16,902 bases of DNA from Dissophora ornata. Lineage: Eukaryota; Mortierellomycota; Mortierellomycetes; Mortierellales; Mortierellaceae. The translations under genes were made by a program, and so were the position numbers. Each line of letters begins with the position of its first letter. Position 1 is the stretch's first letter. Where the stretch lies: positions 19,569-36,470 of the forward strand of contig MU616857.1 of NCBI GenBank assembly GCA_025201705.1. Direction: 5' to 3'. Positions 11,178-16,902 of this stretch are shown in pieces. The notes below the pieces were generated by a model. The model was not told where the DNA came from, did no database searches, and worked only from the letters and a program-made list of their open reading frames with translations.

Positions 11178-12007
11178 GGCCTGGGTTCCCGAGTTGGTAC
11201 AGGAGCAGCGCCTAATGTTTTTCCATGGATCAGGATTAGGAGTGGATGCCAGAATTACTATATGCTTGATTTAAGCGGTTGGAGGAATTCAACTGTTGAC
11301 GACGCCAACAAAAAAAAAAAATGAAAAAAAGATACACTGTTCTTTTTTGATAGCAACATGCTACGAGAGTTCAAATGCAATATTAACACGACTTGTTGTA
11401 CATGTTCTCTACATTTTCCGTCGAGTACAACCTATTGCCCCCCCTCCCATACTTCACCTAAGTCCCATATCATTTTCTTTGTTGGTCCCCTCGTCACCGG
11501 GAACGACGCCGAACGCGTCCTCCGAAAAAGTAATAATGAAGACAGGTGTACGAGGCTGTATTTGATAGAGGATAGTTTTTGTTATTGAGAAGGTAGCATG
11601 GCTTATATAGCTCTCTTTTTATGTACTATGAAACAGCATGCATGGTATGTACCGCCGCTAGGACGCGTTTCGAACGGGTAAATGAAAGAGGTACATCAAA
11701 GAACGGATGTGTTGAAGTCCGGGTAGTCGAAATTTGTGCACAAGTCCTTTTTTTTTTTTGCTCTGTAATAATGAAAGACATAATCAGATACGACGATAAA
11801 TACATGATCATGTTGATAATAAGAGAGCCGAGGGATTGGGATTGGGATTGGAGTTGGGGGGGATGTTTATTACATACGAACATACGAAACACGAAATATG
11901 AAAAAAATCTCACCAAGGTTCGTGTTCCCATGGGTCATGTATATTTCCTCAAGGTCCCGGGAATTGGGCGTTTTTGTTGTATTCTTCCTGAAATACACAA
12001 AGATGCA
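11178..12007. other. Intergenic, upstream region of the secreted peptide gene
   Basis: No gene is recognised. Short frames here encode nothing known. The segment holds a G-rich run at 11832-11862 and several A/T runs, and ends in the TATA box of the downstream gene. In-frame sequence continues open into the peptide gene but reads through this TATA box and leader, so it is not taken as coding. Confidence 0.55.
11832..11862 (+). repeat. G-rich repeat, possible G-quadruplex
   Basis: GGGATT is repeated three times, followed by GGAGTT and a run of seven G. Four G-tracts of at least three with short loops fit the usual G-quadruplex pattern. It lies about 310-340 bp upstream of the peptide gene ATG. 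Confidence 0.6.
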
Positions 12008-12015
12008 TATATAAA
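12008..12015 (+). promoter_or_regulatory. TATA box of the secreted peptide precursor gene
   Basis: TATATAAA lies 165 nt before the ATG. The sequence between is C- and T-rich and has no ATG, as expected for a leader, and the start context is AAAAAAATGGCC. Confidence 0.7.
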
Positions 12016-12172
12016 CGTAAATCCTCCCCCCCCTCGTCCACTTTTTTTTCATCAAGCAGCCCTCAACTCCCACTCAATTTGCGCTACGCAAGCTTGCTAT
12101 CAAAGCCAATCTCAAAAATTCCACTCCACTCCATTTCACCCCACCTACCCCCAAAATCAAAAACATAAAAAA

Positions 12173-12925
12173 ATGGCCCATACAACTCCCCGCCAAATCT
12201 CAAGACCCGCTGTCATTTTCCTCTTCGCACTCGTGCTAGCCGTCGCACTCTTGAGTGTTCAAGTAGTCCATGCAGCCCCTGTTCCTGTCGTTGAAAATCA
12301 GTCTCCTCCTCCTCATGCCCTTGCTGCTGCCGAGGATCTACCACTCTACAACGAGAATACTCCTTCCATTGCAGTTATCGTCGCCAGAGTCGAGAAACGA
12401 TCTACTACTGCTACTACTTATGGCGAGGATCCCATTGTTAAAATTATTAAAATTGTTAAAAGAGCAACCGCCGATACCGAGGATTCACAACACGATAACA
12501 CCTCTGCCTCTGCCTCCATTGCTATAAGATCAATCATCACCACTGAGGATTCATACGATGAGAACACCGAAGCCTCAGCTGCCCTTGTTAAAAGAGCAGT
12601 GGACACTGAGGATCCAAGCACCGAGGATGTTACTGCTGAAGCTCCTACTTTAGTCGCTAGAGAAGCAACTGCTGAGGAGGAGGAGCCAAGCGACGATGTG
12701 ACTGATATCCCTGCCCCAGTGATCAATCAAGTAGCTGCCGATGACGAGCCTTGCCATGATGATGCCGAGGCCTCTGCTGCTGCGTCTTTCACTGTTGTGA
12801 AGAGCGCTACTTCCACCGCCGCTCCTAGGCACCGACTGTACCGTAGACAGCTTGGTGGGTTCCGTGGAGGTCTCCCCATTGTCGTTGGCGACTACCTCGG
12901 CAGATGGGGGATTGACGATGTCTAA
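12173..12925 (+). CDS. Secreted repeat precursor with Kex2-like sites (KEP-type), function unknown
   Basis: This 250-aa single-exon protein matches no family I can name. Residues 1-34 form a signal peptide (basic start, hydrophobic core IFLFALVLAVALLSVQVV, likely cut at VHA|AP). The rest is built of degenerate units of about 22 residues: an acidic head (TED or AED type, e.g. TEDSYDENTEAS), an Ala/Ser middle, a hydrophobic triplet, then a basic end. Ends seen are VEKR-76, IVKR-97, AIR-119, LVKR-141, VAR-163 and YRR-225; three units (98-119, 120-141, 142-163) are exactly 22 long. The last 25 residues (226-250) are unlike the repeats: Gly-rich, starting Gln-Leu-Gly-Gly and ending Gly-Ile-Asp-Asp-Val. 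There is one Cys (194). Known KEPs are cut by Kex2 in the Golgi into secreted peptides; that this one is processed is inference. The ATG follows an ATG-free leader and a TATA box. It converges on the septin gene. Confidence 0.75.
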   Translation: MAHTTPRQISRPAVIFLFALVLAVALLSVQVVHAAPVPVVENQSPPPHALAAAEDLPLYNENTPSIAVIVARVEKRSTTATTYGEDPIVKIIKIVKRATADTEDSQHDNTSASASIAIRSIITTEDSYDENTEASAALVKRAVDTEDPSTEDVTAEAPTLVAREATAEEEEPSDDVTDIPAPVINQVAADDEPCHDDAEASAAASFTVVKSATSTAAPRHRLYRRQLGGFRGGLPIVVGDYLGRWGIDDV

Positions 12926-13007
12926 AATCACCATCCAGAAAAGAAACATTTTGTACATAAAAAAAAAAGAATATCTGAATCAGAGGGATTCATTGTTCAT
13001 AAACGAC

Positions 13008-13013
13008 AATAAA
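13008..13013 (+). terminator. Candidate poly(A) signal of the peptide gene
   Basis: AATAAA lies 83 nt after the stop. The 399 bp between the two convergent stop codons must hold both 3' UTRs. Confidence 0.4.
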
Positions 13014-13324
13014 ATAACGGCAGGGCCGAAAAGAAACACACAAACTTTTTTCAAAATAACGTTGCGTGAATCTCAGAAACACGAAATGCTTATGAATTTT
13101 CTATTATTATTGTAATAAACGGTGGGGGACTACTCATATTATATCGTAGATACCTATTCTCCATTATCTCCTGAGCTGAGGCATTCTCGCTTATCTCCCA
13201 GAGACCCTCGAGACTCAACCACAGAACAGAAAAGTAGAAAAAAAAAATGAAGTATACGTTCGACGATGGTTCTTGACAAGTCAACCATGACTTCAAGTCG
13301 CTTCTTTCATAATTTTTTTTTTTT

Positions 13325-16004
13325 TTACTTGTTGGCGAATCCGAATCCCTTCTTCTTGGTCTTCTCTGGCGTGAGGGGACGGCCCTGCTCGATCCTCCTC
13401 TTCTTCTCCTCCAGATCCAGACGCTGCTTCTCAAGTGCGTCCTTCATCTCCTTGTGCTTGGCGTACAGCTCAGCCTCAGACTGCGTCAACTTGGCTTCCT
13501 TCTCCTGGACCTTCTGCTGGAAGACATGCTTCATGTCCTGCTCCATCTTCACGAGCTTGGCCTCATGCAACGCACGCTCCTCCTCAAGCTTAGCCAAGGG
13601 ATCGACCTCTCTGAACACAGTGTTGTCTTGCTGGTAACCCATAGCAACCAACTTCTCTGTGCGGTAGTTCTCGTAATGGATGTCGTTCGTGAACTCCTTG
13701 AGCTCCTCCATGTGTGTGCGAACCAACATCTGGCGCAGTTTCACAAAGTCGCAGTGGTCCTCGTTGTCGACCTCAATGATACCCCAAGGGTACTTTCTGC
13801 CGCGGACCTGGCGACCATCAGCGGCCTCGACGAGTCTGTCAGATCCAACAACAGCAAAAGGGATCTTGCTCTATAAGAGATGCAGACAGACACACAGCGT
13901 TAGTTTCTAAAACTGACAAGGGTTTTGGAATTCGAATGCGTCTTCAGGGTGTGTGGAGCGACTTTCTTACCATGACATCCTTGGTCTCGTTGATGGTCTC
14001 AATGTCATCAGAATCGTAATGCTGAGCGTGGTAGATCTTGATGTTGTGGTGAGCAATATCCAGAAGGATCTAATTATTTTTCATAAATTTAGAGATTTAG
14101 AGATGATTTCCCAAGGGGACGAACAAAAAGGAGACCAACAGAATGCTGCAAAAATGAACGTACTCTCTCCTTGAAGGAAGTGATCTCCTCGTTGGTCATG
14201 GTGTCGCTCTTGGCAATGACGGGGATCAAGTTGACCTTATTGTGAAGTCTCTTCATGAACTCAATGTCGAGAGGCTTGAGCGAGTGGCCGGTGGGGGCGA
14301 TGAAGTACAAACAAGCGTTGACGCGGGTGTCGGTAATCTTGCTGCGGTTGACTCTGTTCTCCTGCTCGAGATATGCATCGAATCGGCTCTCGATCGTCTC
14401 CAAAATGGGGTTCCAGCTACATGTGGACAAATGGAAAAAGTCAATATTGTCACAATTTTATCTTTCACTCATCTTGCTCGTGCTCCTGCATAATTGTTGA
14501 TTCATACCTCTCCTCGTTGTTGATAAAGTCACCGAAGCCAGGGGTATCAACGACGTTGAGCTTCAGGCGGACGCCGTTCTCCTCGATATCAGTGCTAAGG
14601 ACTTGAATGTTGACCGTCTTGGGGCTCTCGTCGGAGAGGGGGACGTGCTCCTTGGCAGGGTACAAGGGGGCATTGAACAAGGTGTTGACGAGAGTCGACT
14701 TGCCCAATCCGGATTCACCTATTTATGTCAATTTATGGACGAGCCAGTAAGTAAGACGTTCGGGAAAGCTGAAGAAAAAAAAAAAAGGGGGTGGATGGAA
14801 ATTTCAAAAAGACGCTGTGTCGCGTTCCCGTGTGGATTTTGCTTCTGATTAATTACAAGAAAGGTGCTCGTGATCCCGTTCCTGGTTTCGCGCCTTAATT
14901 CCACTCCGGATCCATGCACTCTCACAAAAACACACTCGACGCATGGTTTATTAATATCGCTGGATTGGGGTATGCGAGCCCATCTCCCGAGCAATAAGAA
15001 ACCAGAAAAAAACAATACGAGAGCAGAGAAACTTCATAGCTTTTTTGCAGCAGTGTGTTTTTAACTTGCTCAAAGGGCAATCTTTGTTTTTCATTTTTGG
15101 TGTGTGGATTGGAATGGGACTTACCAACAACCATGATGGTGAAGTTGAAACCCTTCTTGACAGACTTGCGGTGGACCTGGTTAGGAAGGTTTGCGAAACC
15201 AACATATCCCTGCAACTTCTTGCGAAGGGTGCCGGTCATCATTGGCTATTTATTCCCAAAGAGGTAAATGTAATGATGCCGTTAATACCGAGTGCTACCG
15301 GTGTTACCGTCCCGAACGATATGGTCGCGAATCATCATCTCAAGAGTTCCATCCACCCATTCCACTTTGAATCTTGATGGAAGAATAAATGTGCATCTAA
15401 ACTCCACAGGCGTAGAGTTGACAGATCGTCTGAATCTTTTCTCCAACAGGCAGGCGCCTTAATGTGCTCAAGGAGACTCGTAAAAAGCGGCTCCTTAACG
15501 TGATCAAAGAGACTCATAAAGCCTGCTCCTTATCGTCCCCCCGTACTTCTCCTGAAAGTTAGATGGCAATCGCGTCCTGGACGCAATTGATCACCTTTCC
15601 CCCCCATTCCCTTCTAAACCTGCTGAATGCAAAAAGATGGGAAGGCCCAAGGGGGTTGCCGAGGATGTGATGGAAAAAGAAAAAAAAATAAACAAGCAAG
15701 GGGGAGTGCAATAGTATGGGTAAGGTATAGAGACAGGAAGGAGTAGATCAATAGCTTGCCTTGGATGTGGGAGGGGTCATTGGGAGGGCTAATATTGTCA
15801 TTGCAGAAGAAAGCGAAATGCATCGTTAGTGCAGGCACATATATCTGGAACAGCACGGGTCCTTATTAGGATCTCATTTTTATCATCTAGCAGACGTGCG
15901 CAAGGGAGCATGTGCAAGTGATGGAAGCAGATGATGAAGTGCGCGTAGGCGTCGACTGCATGGTGAGATGGGTGGGGTCACTTACGGACTTCACTGGCGG
16001 CCAT
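13325..16004 (-). CDS. CDC3: Septin, Cdc3/AspB/SEPT7 class, seven exons proposed
   Basis: Exons in reading order: 16004-15986, 15788-15760, 15245-15125, 14718-14508, 14416-14164, 14069-13971, 13870-13325; 425 aa in frame. Septins are filament-forming GTPases that build rings and scaffolds at the cortex and septa. Visible are the polybasic HRKSVKKGF (41-49), G1 GESGLGKS (57-64), G3 DTPG (114-117), G4 AKSD (195-198), the septin unique element with GRKYPWG and [15 protein letters not shown], and a charged C-terminal coiled coil (about 338-406). [11 protein letters not shown] before the GTPase core points to the Cdc3/AspB/SEPT7 group. The last five exons are firm. The first two are inferred: ATGGCC after an ATG-free leader, a perfect GTAAGT, then a 29-nt micro-exon ending at a GC donor. 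A simpler start at 15242 would give 408 aa. Confidence 0.92.
15246..15759 (-). other. CDC3: Proposed 514-nt GC-AG intron of the septin gene
   Basis: The donor would be AAG|GCAAGC and the acceptor AAATAG|CCA, with TTAAC as a branch-site candidate about 30 nt before the acceptor. The join keeps frame: ..PPTSK then [10 protein letters not shown]. It rests on frame and splice motifs only. Confidence 0.5.
15454..15535. repeat. Degenerate 35-36-bp tandem repeat inside septin intron 2
   Basis: About 2.3 copies of a unit around CTCCTTAACGTGATCAAAGA and GACTCATAAA lie head to tail, with each copy diverged at several positions. No coding role is apparent. Confidence 0.6.
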
Positions 16005-16200
16005 TGTGGTGATGTGATTAGAAGATGATGATGTGGGGTGGGTATTGGAGGATGGGTTCAGAAGGTATATTGAGGATGGAGGGGTGTGTGGAATGGGGTG
16101 GTGGTGGCAGGAACCAAAGCGAGGATCGGGAGGATGATGGATTGATGGAACGAACAAGAGAGGAAATAAGAAAATAAGACACTGAGAAGGGATGAAGAAA
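16005..16200 (-). promoter_or_regulatory. Leader of the septin gene
   Basis: On the minus strand this is C/T/A-rich with hardly any G (e.g. CCACCCCACATCATCATCTT) and has no ATG until 16004, typical of a fungal 5' leader. No convincing TATA box was found. Confidence 0.55.
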
Positions 16201-16902
16201 ACGAAGTGATGATGAGGACCTGCACCACCACGGCCGCGAGACCCGGCCCAGAGACAGACACGCACTGTGTACGACCCACACCTAATTTGGTTCGTGTCGT
16301 GTCTGTGTTTACAAGTGCTATTCATCTTTCATGTCCTCACCGAAATGAGCTGCGAGAGCACAGACAGCTCGTCGCTGTGAGCAAACACTTTTCTCCGCAC
16401 ATCGCCGTGTCCTCCTCGCTCCAAAACATCGCCTCAAAAACCAGGAGGCACAGAGAATCCAGGACCACCACACAGGAGACGGGGAGCGTGCCCACACAAA
16501 ACCAAGGGGGGGCCAGGCCATCGCTCGCTGAGAACAGCGGCTTGTCCCTGCCAATTCCCGGCTCCTTTGAAAAGGCACTGCCGTCCAAGAACCATCTCTC
16601 TCTTGACATCGCACACGCTGGTGCAGTCGTTGTGCAACATGCAGAGGGACATTTAATTCTGTATCGCTCACTACTAATGTCACGCCAACACAGCCTTCCA
16701 GTGCAGAAAGGTAATTCTGATGGTCTCCGTAGTAGGAAAATGACGGGGCTAGGTTCCGTCTGCAGTTTAGCTCGTGCGGAATGGTATGCGAGTGATGCTG
16801 CATCGCACGTGATGGATCCCAGTGTCAATTAAAAAAAAAGCCGCTCGACGCGTCCCATGCGAGATTAAGGAGAACAGAGATGATTATTTCAGAGAGGGGG
16901 GG
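16201..16902. other. Unassigned sequence upstream of the septin gene
   Basis: Three frames of 160-208 codons overlap here on opposite strands (one +, two -), so at most one can be real. None has a motif I know, and none is called. The segment is richer in G and C than the rest of the intergenic DNA. It includes a 9-bp inverted repeat and a CACGTG at 16807-16812. Confidence 0.5.
16254..16306. repeat. 9-bp perfect inverted repeat
   Basis: ACAGACACG (16254-16262) and CGTGTCTGT (16298-16306) are separated by 35 nt. Possibly a regulatory or structural element; it could be chance. Confidence 0.45.

Noticed and set aside
11178..11217. tRNA-like start (CGAGTTGGTA resembling an A box) right after the A22 run, suggestive of a SINE head
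   Set aside because: No B box follows within a suitable distance and no cloverleaf can be drawn; one half-motif is not enough.
11832..11862. GGGATT repeats as interstitial telomere
   Set aside because: Only three units, and the unit is not the usual fungal TTAGGG.
11621..12172. Open frame extending the peptide precursor by 184 codons upstream
   Set aside because: It reads through the TATA box and the CT-rich leader, has no domain, and would bury the clear signal peptide inside the protein.
16848..16853. ACGCGT (MluI cell-cycle box) as a septin control site
   Set aside because: It is about 845 bp upstream of the septin ATG, and the same hexamer occurs elsewhere in the window, even inside the MFS exon, so it carries little weight.

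Overview
The window is nuclear DNA from a filamentous fungus. Several genes carry short spliceosomal introns (91-197 nt, two longer), a Zn2Cys6 regulator is present, one gene is a septin of the fungal/animal Cdc3-AspB-SEPT7 type, leaders are pyrimidine-rich and free of ATG, and long poly-A/poly-T runs are frequent. The intron density and the septin suggest an early-diverging lineage, perhaps Mortierellomycota. That placement is an inference from general character, not from a database match.

Layout. (1) Positions 7-242 (-) hold the first coding exon of an MFS transporter (DHA2-like), cut by the window edge exactly at its first 5' splice site. Its TATA box is at 446-454. (2) About 4.9 kb (455 to 5378) has no recognisable gene. 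It holds homopolymer tracts, small repeats, a GC-richer island near 3600-3840 and, at its right end, the CT-rich leader of the next gene. (3) 5379-7148 (+) encodes a 589-aa Zn2Cys6 binuclear-cluster transcription factor. (4) 8122-9925 (+) is the complete five-exon gene for O-acetylhomoserine sulfhydrylase (MET17/cysD), with a TATA box and a TCACGTG-type (Cbf1-like) site in its promoter and one GC-AG intron. (5) 10989-11061 (-) is tRNA-Ala(AGC) with a T6 terminator. (6) 12173-12925 (+) is a 250-aa secreted precursor made of degenerate ~22-residue repeats ending in basic (Kex2-like) sites, with a distinct Gly-rich 25-residue C-terminal peptide. (7) 13325-16004 (-) is a Cdc3/AspB-class septin, convergent with the peptide gene. 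Its start appears to lie far upstream, in a 19-nt first coding exon followed by a 29-nt micro-exon. (8) 16005-16902 is septin leader/promoter and unassigned sequence.

The genes are not an operon. They are independent fungal transcription units for transport, gene regulation, sulfur assimilation, translation, secretion of peptides and the cytoskeleton. The item most likely to be undescribed is the secreted repeat precursor at 12173-12925. Its architecture matches Kex2-processed repeat proteins (KEPs), which release secreted peptides, but I recognise no named family in its sequence. Two GC-AG introns (one strongly supported, one inferred) and a promoter E-box linked to sulfur metabolism are secondary points.
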